A stretch of DNA of 64,000 nucleotides from contig NZ_JABWRP020000018.1 in assembly GCF_014269035.2 (NCBI RefSeq), positions 44,033 through 108,032 of the forward strand, read 5' to 3'. Positions within the stretch are counted from its first letter, which is position 1. The number at the start of each line of letters is the position of its first letter. Below are positions 9,544 through 17,821 of the stretch, in pieces. This stretch comes from Pseudomonas vlassakiae. GTDB lineage: Bacteria; Pseudomonadota; Gammaproteobacteria; Pseudomonadales; Pseudomonadaceae. The position numbers and the translations under genes were made by a program. The notes beneath the pieces are model-generated. The model ran no database searches. It had not been told where the DNA came from and was given only the letters and a program-made list of their open reading frames with translations.

Positions 9544-10338
9544 TCAACGGATCAGTTCCAGGTGCAGGCCATCGGTGGCTGCGCTGCCGAGTTCGAGCCG
9601 GCCATCACGCACCCCAGCCTTGACCAGTTGCTCGCGCCACGCCTCGGCCTGGGCGCCGCTCAGGCTTGCCCGCAAGGTGCTGTCGAGGTTCAGGCTGCGC
9701 GCCAGCAAGGTCACCCAGCTTGCCTGTGGCGCGGCCAGGTCAGGGTAGTCAAGCTTGCCGGTGTCGCGCATTTCACGCAGCACCGTGGCGGCTGTGGGCA
9801 GTCTCTCGCCCAGCGGGCTGCTGGCGACGAATTCTTCCACATGCAGGTAGGCACGGCGGTTGCCACGGGTGACGCTGTACAGCGCCACCAGGGTGTCGGC
9901 CTCTTCGGCCGAGCGACGCAGCAGGATGAACGCCTGCTGTTCGTCGCCGCCGTTCAGCCGGGCATTGGCGAACACGTCGTTGGCCCACAGGCTGCCTTCG
10001 CCGCAATCGCGGCCCTGGCACCAGAACAACGGATAACCGCCATCGTGCTGCAGCGCTTCACGGGCGCTGGTGAAGGCTTCGCGGGCGCTACGCTCGACCG
10101 GCAGTTCATAGGTGACCGAGCTGACCTGGCCACGGCTTTCGATCTTGTCTTCGACGCGCAGGCGGCCACTGATCTTGCGCAGCGGGCCCATGGGGTAGAC
10201 GCGCTCCTGCTCCACGGCCGGGCGCTGGTCGACCACCTTGGCGTCCACGGGTACAGGCAGGCTGCCGGCCCACAGCAAGGGGCTGGCCAGTGCAAGGCAG
10301 GCGGCAACGGCGGCACGGATGGAAACGGGCGCGCTCAT
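9544..10338 (-). CDS. DUF4892 domain-containing exported protein
   Basis: About 264 aa with an N-terminal signal peptide (hydrophobic VAACLALASPLLWAG) and a periplasmic body with two Cys in FWCQGRDCGEGSLWANDVF. This looks like the Pseudomonas DUF4892 family, whose function is not known to me. The ATG at 10338 is preferred to a far-upstream in-frame codon because it begins a clean signal peptide. Its start overlaps the stop of a 20-codon ORF upstream (10335-10397), so translation may be coupled. The permease gene follows without a gap. Confidence 0.8.
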   Translation of the reverse strand: MSAPVSIRAAVAACLALASPLLWAGSLPVPVDAKVVDQRPAVEQERVYPMGPLRKISGRLRVEDKIESRGQVSSVTYELPVERSAREAFTSAREALQHDGGYPLFWCQGRDCGEGSLWANDVFANARLNGGDEQQAFILLRRSAEEADTLVALYSVTRGNRRAYLHVEEFVASSPLGERLPTAATVLREMRDTGKLDYPDLAAPQASWVTLLARSLNLDSTLRASLSGAQAEAWREQLVKAGVRDGRLELGSAATDGLHLELIR

Positions 10339-10397
10339 CGGCGAACCAGGGGGCGCGGCGCGCCGGATTGAAGCTCCAGGATGTCTGGCAGTTGCAT
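10335..10397 (-). CDS. Possible 20-codon coupled leader ORF
   Basis: ATG at 10397 is preceded by GGGAGA at a suitable distance. The 20-residue product begins MQLPDILELQ and ends LVRR; its TGA overlaps the ATG of the DUF4892 gene (ATGA). The sequence has no recognisable family. It is either a regulatory leader peptide or a way to load ribosomes on the next gene. The evidence is arrangement only, so confidence is low. Confidence 0.35.
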   Translation of the reverse strand: MQLPDILELQSGAPRPLVRR

Positions 10398-10447
10398 GGT
10401 TGTCTCCCTGTTCAACCCGCCAAGCCTCGACACTTGTCCGGTGCAAG

Positions 10448-11302
10448 TCAAGTAAAGCCAAAGAAGCGATTGAAACAGTCTGCGACAAGGGCCGCGCCCT
10501 GTTCGTCGTTCAGGTGCAGGTGATGCCCGCCGGGCAGCACCGTCTGCTCAAAGGGTAGCTGCTCCAGCAGTTCGCTGTGACGCACCAGCATGCCGTCGGC
10601 CGCCACCACCAGGCTCGCTGGGCAGCTCACCCGCCGCACGTAGGCCATGGCCTGGGCCTGGCTCAGGCGCACGGGCGATGGCAAGGTCAGGCGACTGTCG
10701 CTGCGCCAGCTGTAACCGCCGGGCACTGGCATCAGGCCGCGCTGGGCCAGCCGCTCGGCAGCATCGCGGCTGACCGCAACCATGCCTTTCATGCGCGCCT
10801 GCACACCCTCCTCCAGGGTCGGGTAAACCGACTTGCGCTTGCCATCGAGGCGCAGCTGAGCCTGCAGGGCCATGCCCAGCCGCTCGGCGGCATCCTGCTC
10901 GGCGCCGGTGGGAGGAATGACACCGTCGATCAAAGCCAGGTGGCTGACCCGTTCGGGCAAGGCACCGGCCAGCTGCACCGAAATGATCGCGCCCAACGAA
11001 TGCCCGAGCAGGGCAAACCGTTGCCAACCCAGCTGTTCGGCCACCCGCAGCACATCATGGGCGTAATCGGCCAAGGCGTAACCCGCACCCACTGGGCGGT
11101 GCTCGGAATAACCGTGCCCGGCCAGGTCGAGGGCAACGATGCGCAGCCCCTTCAACTGCGGGGCCAGGCGGGAGAAACTGTTGGCGTTGTCCAGCCAGCC
11201 GTGCAGAGCGATCACCGGCAGGCCATCGGCCGGTCCGAACAGGTGCGCAGCCAGCTCGATATGGCCCAGGCTCAGGCGGATTTCCTCGACCTGCGCGCTC
11301 AT
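10448..11302 (-). CDS. Alpha/beta hydrolase
   Basis: Soluble alpha/beta-hydrolase-fold enzyme of 284 aa. Visible are the oxyanion-hole region ALHGWLDNANSF, the nucleophile elbow GHSLGA (Ser), an acidic residue in VVAADGML, and the catalytic His in LPGGHHLHLND. The natural ester or lipid substrate is unknown. The start at 11302 overlaps the stop of the preceding hydrolase gene by 4 nt, so the two are co-translated. Confidence 0.88.
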   Translation of the reverse strand: MSAQVEEIRLSLGHIELAAHLFGPADGLPVIALHGWLDNANSFSRLAPQLKGLRIVALDLAGHGYSEHRPVGAGYALADYAHDVLRVAEQLGWQRFALLGHSLGAIISVQLAGALPERVSHLALIDGVIPPTGAEQDAAERLGMALQAQLRLDGKRKSVYPTLEEGVQARMKGMVAVSRDAAERLAQRGLMPVPGGYSWRSDSRLTLPSPVRLSQAQAMAYVRRVSCPASLVVAADGMLVRHSELLEQLPFEQTVLPGGHHLHLNDEQGAALVADCFNRFFGFT

Positions 11303-12087
11303 GCCTGGCTCCAGCGGTCGAACAGGCCCTTGATCAGGCTCGCCGTGTCGGTCGGCCGTTCCAGCGGGAACATATGCCCGCCCGGCACACTGTGGTATTC
11401 GCCCCGAGCCATGCCACGCACCGCCAGTGCGTGGTGCCGGCGGATGACATTGCTGCGCTCGCCACGCACCATCGCCAAGGGTACCTGCAACTGGCGCGCG
11501 GGCGCCGGGCTGGCGTGCGGGATGCTGCGATAGATGCTGATCTCGGTGGCCGGGTCGAAGCGCAGGCGCAAGCCCTGCTCGGCCGGCTGCAGGCCATGCT
11601 CGAGGTAGGCCTCCAGGCAATCCGGGTCGAAGTGACGGAACAACGATTTGCTGGCGAAGTAGTCACGTGCGCTGTCACGGTCGGCGAAGGCTTCACGCCG
11701 CCCGAGCGTCCGGCCAGCAGGGGTGATGCGGTCGATGAAGCCAAAGCGCTTGGCGGTGCGCAGCAGCCACTGGTCAGCACGGGTCAATACCGGCGAGTCG
11801 AGCATTACCACGCCGCGGTACAGCTCAGGCCGGCGCAAGGCGGCGTGCAGGTGCAGCACGCCGCCCAGCGAATGGCCGACACCCCACACCGGCGCCGTCT
11901 GCTGCGCCAGGTGATGCAGCAGTTCGTCGACCAGGTTCTGCCAGTTGTCGTTGACCGGAAATCGCGGGTCATGGGCATGCTGGGCCAGGTGACTGACCTG
12001 ATAATCCGGCGCCAGGGCGGCGAACAGCTTGCCGTAGGTGGCCGAGGGAAAACCGTTGGCATGGGCGAAGAAGATCTGCTGCGACAT
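11299..12087 (-). CDS. Alpha/beta hydrolase
   Basis: A second alpha/beta hydrolase (262 aa), only distantly similar to its neighbour. It begins MSQQIFFAHANGFPSATY, where HANGFP takes the place of the usual HG oxyanion motif. The nucleophile elbow is GHSLGG and the catalytic His lies in VPGGHMFPLERP. The ATG at 12087 was chosen because the frame upstream is non-conserved and overlaps another gene. Substrate unknown. Confidence 0.87.
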   Translation of the reverse strand: MSQQIFFAHANGFPSATYGKLFAALAPDYQVSHLAQHAHDPRFPVNDNWQNLVDELLHHLAQQTAPVWGVGHSLGGVLHLHAALRRPELYRGVVMLDSPVLTRADQWLLRTAKRFGFIDRITPAGRTLGRREAFADRDSARDYFASKSLFRHFDPDCLEAYLEHGLQPAEQGLRLRFDPATEISIYRSIPHASPAPARQLQVPLAMVRGERSNVIRRHHALAVRGMARGEYHSVPGGHMFPLERPTDTASLIKGLFDRWSQA

Positions 12088-12178
12088 GGCGCCTGGTCCG
12101 GACGGGATGATGGCCCATTGTCGGCATCGCACCGGTTCTCGGCAACGTCTGTAACTGTCATCGCCGATGGCAATCAGG

Positions 12179-12565
12179 TCATGCCGACTCGTCGAAACTC
12201 GCCAGCGAGCGGCGCAGACAGGCTTGCATGTAGGCGATCTGGCTTTCCAACGCCTCACGGGCCAGGCGTTGGTCATGGACATCCAGTTGCAGCCGGCGCA
12301 AGGCCAGGCAGCTGGTTTGCAGCAGCTGGGACATGCGCATGCACGACTGTTGCAGTTCAAGCAGGTCCTGTTCGAGTACCAGGTTGTTTTGAGGAGGGGG
12401 CACTGCCTGGCTACGGATTTTGCCCCGCAGGTGCCGGAGCTTGGCGTCGGCGGCCTCGCGCAACAGGGCGTGCCGGGCGAAATCGAGTGGTTTGTCACGC
12501 TGTACGGCTTCAATCGTGGGTTGCAGATCCAGGGAGCGCAGAAGCTCGTGCATCAAACCACTCAT
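12179..12565 (-). CDS. Conserved hypothetical protein, mostly helical
   Basis: 128 aa, not recognised. No signal peptide or membrane segment. It is rich in Leu, Gln and Arg, with long predicted helices (for example LVLEQDLLELQQSCMRMSQLL and LQLDVHDQRLAREALESQIAYM) that could form a coiled coil, and three Cys. It lies 91 bp upstream of the two hydrolases on the same strand. Codon use looks like that of the neighbours, so it is probably a real gene. Confidence 0.65.
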   Translation of the reverse strand: MSGLMHELLRSLDLQPTIEAVQRDKPLDFARHALLREAADAKLRHLRGKIRSQAVPPPQNNLVLEQDLLELQQSCMRMSQLLQTSCLALRRLQLDVHDQRLAREALESQIAYMQACLRRSLASFDESA

Positions 12566-12633
12566 CCAACGCTCCCTGCCCTGTCACCTGCTGAACAACC
12601 TGGTGCCAAGCATCCGTCGGCCGCACATGGCTG

Positions 12634-12657
12634 GCAACTGGCAAAAATGCCAGTTGC
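12634..12657 (-). terminator. Hairpin downstream of sixA
   Basis: Perfect inverted repeat GCAACTGGCA / TGCCAGTTGC with an AAAA loop, seven bases past the sixA stop. No clear U-tract follows on the minus strand, so termination efficiency is uncertain. Confidence 0.5.
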
Positions 12658-12663
12658 TTTCGC

Positions 12664-13122
12664 TCACTCAGGGGAATTGAGCGCGCGCACGGTCATCAGC
12701 CCTGCCAGCGGCCAGTCGCCTTCCAGTTCCGCCAGGCTGGCAGTGCTCATGGGCGCCGGCTGCTGCTGGTGGCCATGCTCGAGCATACCGACCAGCGAAC
12801 CTACTAATGGCTGGTGGCTGACCAGCAACACATGTTCCAGGCCCAGGCGCTCGATCTCGCCGATCACCAGCCGCACCTCGCTGTCAGGTGTCAGCCACGG
12901 CACGGTGCGCACGGGTTCAGCGAAGCCCAGGGTGTCATGCACCAGGGCCGCTGTCTGTTGTGCCCTGACATATGGGCTGGCAATGATCGCCTGCAACGGC
13001 TGGCCAAGCAGCCGGGCTGCACTGTGCAGCACCTGCTCGCGGCCATGGCCGGTCAGGCGCCGCTCGGCATCGGTATTGGCGCGTGGCTCGGCCTCACCAT
13101 GGCGCAGCACCCACAGCTTCAC
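12664..13122 (-). CDS. sixA: SixA-type phosphohistidine phosphatase
   Basis: 152 aa histidine-phosphatase-superfamily protein. The RHG motif with the catalytic His is at the N terminus (LWVLRHGEAEPRA), followed by DAERRLTGHGREQV, IIASPYVRAQQTA and LLVSHQPLVGSLVGML, all typical of SixA, which dephosphorylates phosphohistidine on Hpt-type and PTS proteins. Its start overlaps the stop of the DUF4389 gene by 4 nt. Confidence 0.88.
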   Translation of the reverse strand: MKLWVLRHGEAEPRANTDAERRLTGHGREQVLHSAARLLGQPLQAIIASPYVRAQQTAALVHDTLGFAEPVRTVPWLTPDSEVRLVIGEIERLGLEHVLLVSHQPLVGSLVGMLEHGHQQQPAPMSTASLAELEGDWPLAGLMTVRALNSPE

Positions 13123-13466
13123 AGCTTGGGCTCCTCGTCACGCACCGGGTGCGGCGCCGGGGCCACGATGTGGGGCGCCTCGCCATCCGGGGCACGCGCG
13201 GTCGGCCAATCGGCGAACGGCCAAGGCTTCTGGTCAGTGTGGAAGGTCCCGAAACGGCCGATCTGCGCCAGGTACTGGCTGAGGCTGTCACCGAAGTTCA
13301 TCAGGCTGGCGCTCGGTGCGCCATAGACCAAGCGGTAGATCAGCTGCACCAGTACCAGGCCGCCGAGCAGCAGCTCGGCCAGTTGCCACACCACCAGGAA
13401 CACCAGCATCCACAGCACCCGCAGGATGATCGACTCGCGCTGGGCGCGCTCGGGGGTATCGTTCAT
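13119..13466 (-). CDS. DUF4389 domain-containing membrane protein
   Basis: 115 aa. The hydrophobic stretch ILRVLWMLVFLVVWQLAELL and a second one, LVLVQLIYRLVYG, indicate membrane insertion; the C terminus is Pro-rich and hydrophilic. The pattern fits the DUF4389 family. It lies between gpsA (15 bp upstream) and sixA (4-nt overlap), probably in one operon. Function unknown. Confidence 0.82.
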   Translation of the reverse strand: MNDTPERAQRESIILRVLWMLVFLVVWQLAELLLGGLVLVQLIYRLVYGAPSASLMNFGDSLSQYLAQIGRFGTFHTDQKPWPFADWPTARAPDGEAPHIVAPAPHPVRDEEPKL

Positions 13467-13481
13467 GTGCTGCTCCTTCGC

Positions 13482-14507
13482 TTAATTGAAACCACTGATG
13501 GAAATGAAATCGACGTCGGTCTTTGGTTCGGCGCGCATCAGGTGCTCGATCACCTGGTTCAGCGTGCGCCCTTCGAAGAGGATGGCGTGCAGGCCGGCCA
13601 CCAGCGGCATGTAGACCTGCACCTCCTGGGCCTTGGCCTTGAGCACCTTGAGCGTATTGACCCCTTCGGCCACCTCGCCCAGGCGGCTGACGGCCTGCTC
13701 CAGGCTCAGGCCCTGGCCCAGGGCGTAACCGACCTGGTAGTTGCGGCTCTTGGGCGAGGAGCAGGTGACGATCAGGTCACCGACACCGGCCAGGCCAAGG
13801 AAGGTCATGGGGTTGGCGCCCTGGCTCACGGCAAAGCGGGTCATCTCGGCCAGGGCGCGGGTAATGAGCATGCTCTTGGTGTTTTCGCCCATCCCCAGGG
13901 CCACGGCCATGCCGGCGATGATCGCGTAGACGTTCTTCAGCGCGCCACCCAGCTCGACACCGAAGCGATCACTGCTGGCGTAGACCCGGAAGGTGCGCCC
14001 ATGCAGCACGGCCTGCACCTGCTGGCACAAGTGTTCGTCTTCACTGGCGACCACGGTTGCGGTCAGGGCGTGTTCGGCGATCTCGCGGGCCAGGTTGGGG
14101 CCGGAAAGCACGCCGATGCGGGCCTCGGGGGCGATCTCCTCGAGGATCTGGCTCATCAGCTTGAAGCTCTGCGCCTCGATGCCTTTGGTCAGGCTGACCA
14201 GGTATTTGCCGCGCAGCAGCTCGGCATGGGGCGCCAGCACACTGCGCAGGGCACTCGACGGCAGCGCGACGAAGATCAGGTCGCTGGCTTGCAAGGTGGC
14301 CAGCAGGTCGTTGACCGGTTCGACACCGTCCTGCAGGCGGATACCCTTGAGGTAGCGCGGGTTCTCGCGGTTGACCCGCATCGCCTCGGCCTGCTCGGGG
14401 TCGCGCATCCATTGGCGCACCGGCACGCCATTTTCGGCCAGCAGGTTCGCCACGGCGGTGCCGAAGCTGCCGCCTCCCAGAACTGCAACAGGTTGCTGTT
14501 CAGTCAT
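13482..14507 (-). CDS. gpsA: Glycerol-3-phosphate dehydrogenase [NAD(P)+]
   Basis: Cytoplasmic enzyme that reduces dihydroxyacetone phosphate to sn-glycerol 3-phosphate for phospholipid synthesis. It has an N-terminal Rossmann motif AVLGGGSFGTAVANLLAENG, then LSGPNLAREIA and the catalytic region GGALKNVYAIIAGMAVALGMGENTK. About 341 aa, normal for the family. ATG at 14507 is preferred over one two codons upstream. A few kilobases away lie fabA-fabB, also in lipid synthesis. Confidence 0.96.
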   Translation of the reverse strand: MTEQQPVAVLGGGSFGTAVANLLAENGVPVRQWMRDPEQAEAMRVNRENPRYLKGIRLQDGVEPVNDLLATLQASDLIFVALPSSALRSVLAPHAELLRGKYLVSLTKGIEAQSFKLMSQILEEIAPEARIGVLSGPNLAREIAEHALTATVVASEDEHLCQQVQAVLHGRTFRVYASSDRFGVELGGALKNVYAIIAGMAVALGMGENTKSMLITRALAEMTRFAVSQGANPMTFLGLAGVGDLIVTCSSPKSRNYQVGYALGQGLSLEQAVSRLGEVAEGVNTLKVLKAKAQEVQVYMPLVAGLHAILFEGRTLNQVIEHLMRAEPKTDVDFISISGFN

Positions 14508-14611
14508 AATCAATCCGTTAAAGCCATTAAGTTAAGTGGCGACCTGAACATTATACGGGTCGCTTGCGACAGAGCCAGTGGCGGGCTCCTTTGGGTCCGG
14601 CGGGGGATTTT

Positions 14612-14672
14612 TGGCGCCTGTGAGATCGAGCGCCGCCCGCGCGGCGCATCGCGGATCACTCCGCTCCTACAG
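14612..14672. repeat. REP-like hairpin element, GATCGAGCGCCGC family
   Basis: Contains GATCGAGCGCCGC followed by GCGGCGCATCGCGG, forming a GCGCCGC/GCGGCGC stem (14630-14647), then ACTCCGCTCCTACAG, which resembles the tail of Pseudomonas REP sequences. A second copy of the core is at 63885-63914. It lies in the divergent gap between gpsA and the TonB receptor gene. The rest of 14514-14783 holds no gene that I can support. Confidence 0.7.
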
Positions 14673-14783
14673 TCTGTTTCTGGCCAATCCCTCCTGTGAG
14701 GTCACCGCTGTCCGCCTTGTCCGCTTCGCAATGAAAGGCAAATCCACCCGGGATCACTGGCAAAACCTTGTCGGTCAGTTAAC

Positions 14784-16931
14784 ATGCCTGTTTCAATCCT
14801 GAGACAAGGCAGTCCTGTGTTCCCCGGCCCGCCCCCTTACCCTCGCCTGCTGTTGCTGACTGCCTTGCTCGGCGGCTCGGCCATGGCCGATGACTTGTTC
14901 ATCGACAACACCGACCTGCCGCAGGTTCTGACCGCCACGCGGCTGAAGCAATCCCCCGCTGCGGTACCGGGCAGCATGACCGTGCTCGACAACGAGCTGA
15001 TCCGCGCCAGCGGTGCCCGTGACATCCCCGAACTGCTGCGCCTGGTACCGGGCATGATGATCGGCTACGGCGCCGGCAACCAACCGACGGTCAACTACCA
15101 CGGCAGCAACGTCAACGATGCGCGACGCATGCAGGTACTGATCGACGGCCGCTCGGTGTACCGGGCCGGCCTGGCCACGGTGGACTGGAGCGACATCCCG
15201 GTCGCCATCGAAGACATCGAGCGCATCGAGGTGTTCCGCGGCCCCAACACCGTCAGCTACGGTGCCAACGCATTGATGGCGGTGGTCAACATCCTCACCC
15301 GCAACCCGGCCGACAGCCACGGCACGCGGATGAAACTGACCCGCGGCCAGGATGGCATCAACGACTATTACCTCAGCCATGGTTTCGGCTGGGATGGCGG
15401 CGACCTGCGCCTGTCGGTGTCCGGTCAGCAGGACGATGGCTTCGACGAGAACCAGTTCGGCCAGGATTACCGCGACAGCCGCCGCCTGAACCGCTTCAAC
15501 CTCAGTGTCAGCCACGTCCTTGCGCCAGACCAGACCCTGGAATGGCAACTGGCAGCCAAGGAGGGCAGCAACCAGCGGCCGTACACCTATCAGCCAGTGT
15601 TTGGTAGCTACCAAGCAGGTAAAGATGCAGACGTCAACGCCAAGGATTACGCAGGCTCTATGCGTTGGACCAAAGACTTCAACGCAGAGCACAGCCTTTA
15701 TATACAGGGTTCGGCACAACAATTTGATCGCCAGCAAGTCTGGCGCGCCTGTGACGCCCTCGAGTCTTTTAGTCCCGAGTTGACACGACTTTGGCAGATC
15801 AATCCTGATTACGCGGAAAAGGTCGCCCGCGGAATTGCGCTGGGTCAAACCCCGTCCACCAACGACCCTGTCCTCAAAGAGCTCACTCGACAGGTGGAGG
15901 CTCAATGGAACGCTGGTGGCAAGGACCCGGTATGCGGCGACGTAGACCAAAGCACCCGCGAGACCCGATACGACCTCGAAATCCAGGACACCCTGAGCCT
16001 GACCGACAGCCTGCGCCTGCTGAGCGGCATGAACTACCGCTATGATCGCGCCGATTCGCAGACCTACTTCAACGGCAGTATCGACGACCAGACCTGGCGT
16101 CTGTTCGGCCAACTGGAGTGGCGCGCCGATGAGCACTGGATTGTCCAGGGCGGCGCGATGTTTGAGGACTCGCGCCTGTCCGGCAGCTCGCTGACCCCAC
16201 GCATGGCGGTCAACTACCTGATCACACCGCGCCACGGCCTGCGCGCGGTGTATTCCGAGGCCGTGCGCTCGCCGGACATGTTCGAGAACAACGTCAACTG
16301 GAGCTACACGGTCAAAAACCTGACGCCTAATAAATTTGGGTTGCAAGATGGCGAATACTTCGTCAAGACCCGCGGCCCGGGAGACCTCGAACAGGAACGC
16401 ATGCGCTCACGCGAGCTGGGCTACAACGGCTACTTCAGCGACTTCGACCTGAACATGGATGTGAAGCTGTTCTACGACGAGATCACCGGAATGATCAGCG
16501 AACCCCTGAAGAACAACCAGTACATCGCCAGCAATGCCAACAAGGCCCGCTTCAGCGGTAGCGAGGCGCAACTCGACTGGCGCCTGGCACCGCGTGACCG
16601 CCTGCGCCTGACCTATGCCTATGTCGATGCCTGGGCCAGCAACCCTGCCGACCGTCGCCTCAGCGCACGCAACAGTGGCTCGGCCGGGTGGATGCGCGAA
16701 TGGGGCGAGGGTTGGTCAAGCGCACTGTTCTATTACGGCGACGACGCCCTCAACCAGTATCGCTACGAACGCATCGACCTGCGCGTGGCCAAGCGCTTCC
16801 GCATCCAGGGCAGCACCCTGGAGCTGGCCGCACTGTGGCAGCAACGCCTTGACGACCAGCCCACCACGGTCGAACAGAACCGTTATGACAGCCGCCACCG
16901 CCTGAGCGTCAGCGCGGAGCTGGAGTTCTGA
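14784..16931 (+). CDS. TonB-dependent outer-membrane receptor
   Basis: Outer-membrane beta-barrel receptor, up to 715 aa. After the signal peptide (hydrophobic RLLLLTALLGGSAMA) come a plug domain (about residues 45-165: LPQVLTATRL, DIPELLRLVPGMMIGY, IERIEVFRGPNTVSYGANALMAVVNILTR) and a barrel ending in aromatic Phe. The TonB box is not obvious. No ribosome site precedes ATG 14784; GTG at 14817, behind AAGG, gives a cleaner signal peptide and may be the true start. Residues ~274-389 and ~508-529 have lower G+C and different codon use, and contain two Cys (323, 384), suggesting swapped extracellular loops. It is first in a coupled operon with a binding protein and a hybrid kinase. Ligand unknown. 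Confidence 0.9.
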   Translation: MPVSILRQGSPVFPGPPPYPRLLLLTALLGGSAMADDLFIDNTDLPQVLTATRLKQSPAAVPGSMTVLDNELIRASGARDIPELLRLVPGMMIGYGAGNQPTVNYHGSNVNDARRMQVLIDGRSVYRAGLATVDWSDIPVAIEDIERIEVFRGPNTVSYGANALMAVVNILTRNPADSHGTRMKLTRGQDGINDYYLSHGFGWDGGDLRLSVSGQQDDGFDENQFGQDYRDSRRLNRFNLSVSHVLAPDQTLEWQLAAKEGSNQRPYTYQPVFGSYQAGKDADVNAKDYAGSMRWTKDFNAEHSLYIQGSAQQFDRQQVWRACDALESFSPELTRLWQINPDYAEKVARGIALGQTPSTNDPVLKELTRQVEAQWNAGGKDPVCGDVDQSTRETRYDLEIQDTLSLTDSLRLLSGMNYRYDRADSQTYFNGSIDDQTWRLFGQLEWRADEHWIVQGGAMFEDSRLSGSSLTPRMAVNYLITPRHGLRAVYSEAVRSPDMFENNVNWSYTVKNLTPNKFGLQDGEYFVKTRGPGDLEQERMRSRELGYNGYFSDFDLNMDVKLFYDEITGMISEPLKNNQYIASNANKARFSGSEAQLDWRLAPRDRLRLTYAYVDAWASNPADRRLSARNSGSAGWMREWGEGWSSALFYYGDDALNQYRYERIDLRVAKRFRIQGSTLELAALWQQRLDDQPTTVEQNRYDSRHRLSVSAELEF

Positions 16932-17821
16932 TGGCCCGGCTGCTGCGCCTGCTGCTGTTCTGCCTGTGGCCTGTGGGTACGCTGTCCGCCAGCGAAATCC
17001 TGCTGGTCGGCGGCGAAGAGCAGCCCGGCGTGCGCAGCTTCGTCGAAGCCTTGCAAGGCCGCCGCGGCCACGACCAGGTGCGTTTCCAGAGCACCGCCGC
17101 GTTGCCCCGCCCCGCTCAGCTCAAGGCTGACGTGCGCCTGGTGCTGCTCGACGCCAGCGCGCTGGACTGGCGCCTGAGCGAAAGCAGCGGGCCGCCTGCG
17201 CTGGCCATGCGTATCAGCCGGGTACAGGCTGAACAACGCCTGGGAAAGTCGCGCCCTGCTTACCTGACCCTGCTGTGGAGCGACCCGCCGCTGGCGCGGC
17301 AACTGCGCCTGGCCCGCTACCTGTTGCCACAGGCCCAGCGCATCGGCGTACTGTACGGTGAGCACAGCCACTTCCTGCTGGACGAGCTACGCCAGGCGGC
17401 GCGCCCACTGGGCCTTGAGATCGTCGCCCAGGACTGGCCAGACCAACGCGACAGCCGGCCCTTGCAACATCTGCTGGCCAACAGCGACGTACTGTTAGGC
17501 CTCGATGACCCCGACCTGTACAACTCCAAGACCGCGAAAAACCTCTTGCTCAGCAGCTACGGCCGGCAAATGGCACTGATCGGCCCGAACGCCGGCTTCG
17601 TTCGCGCCGGCGCCCTGGCCAGTACCTACAGCGACCAGGACGACTGGCTGGCCGTGCTCGACCAGTTGCTCGACCAGCCGCCAGCACGTTGGCCCCGCAG
17701 CCTGTATCCGGCACGCTATGGGGTCAGCGGCAACCAGCAGGTAGCGCGTGCCCTGGGCCTTGAACCGATCGATCCGAACGCCACTGCCAAGGCCCTGGCC
17801 GAAGGAGAACCCACCCCATGA
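16931..17821 (+). CDS. Periplasmic ABC-type substrate-binding protein, no cognate permease
   Basis: 296 aa with a signal peptide (LLRLLLFCLWPVGTLSAS). The body resembles the ABC substrate-binding family PF04392: LLLSSYGRQMALIGPNAGFVRAGALASTYSD and the C-terminal VSGNQQVARALGLEPIDP fit that family. There is no ABC permease or ATPase nearby. Its ATG shares one base with the receptor stop (TGATG), and its own stop overlaps the kinase start by 4 nt. This suggests it serves as a ligand-binding partner for the receptor or kinase rather than in transport. That role is inference. Confidence 0.82.
   Translation: MARLLRLLLFCLWPVGTLSASEILLVGGEEQPGVRSFVEALQGRRGHDQVRFQSTAALPRPAQLKADVRLVLLDASALDWRLSESSGPPALAMRISRVQAEQRLGKSRPAYLTLLWSDPPLARQLRLARYLLPQAQRIGVLYGEHSHFLLDELRQAARPLGLEIVAQDWPDQRDSRPLQHLLANSDVLLGLDDPDLYNSKTAKNLLLSSYGRQMALIGPNAGFVRAGALASTYSDQDDWLAVLDQLLDQPPARWPRSLYPARYGVSGNQQVARALGLEPIDPNATAKALAEGEPTP

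Noticed and set aside
9544..10488. Longer start (10488) for the DUF4892 protein
   Set aside because: The added 50 residues precede a clear signal peptide and overlap the 20-codon ORF; the start at 10338 fits better.
13083..14699. Plus-strand open frame opposite gpsA and the DUF4389 gene
   Set aside because: Shadow of gpsA; no start signals or domain.
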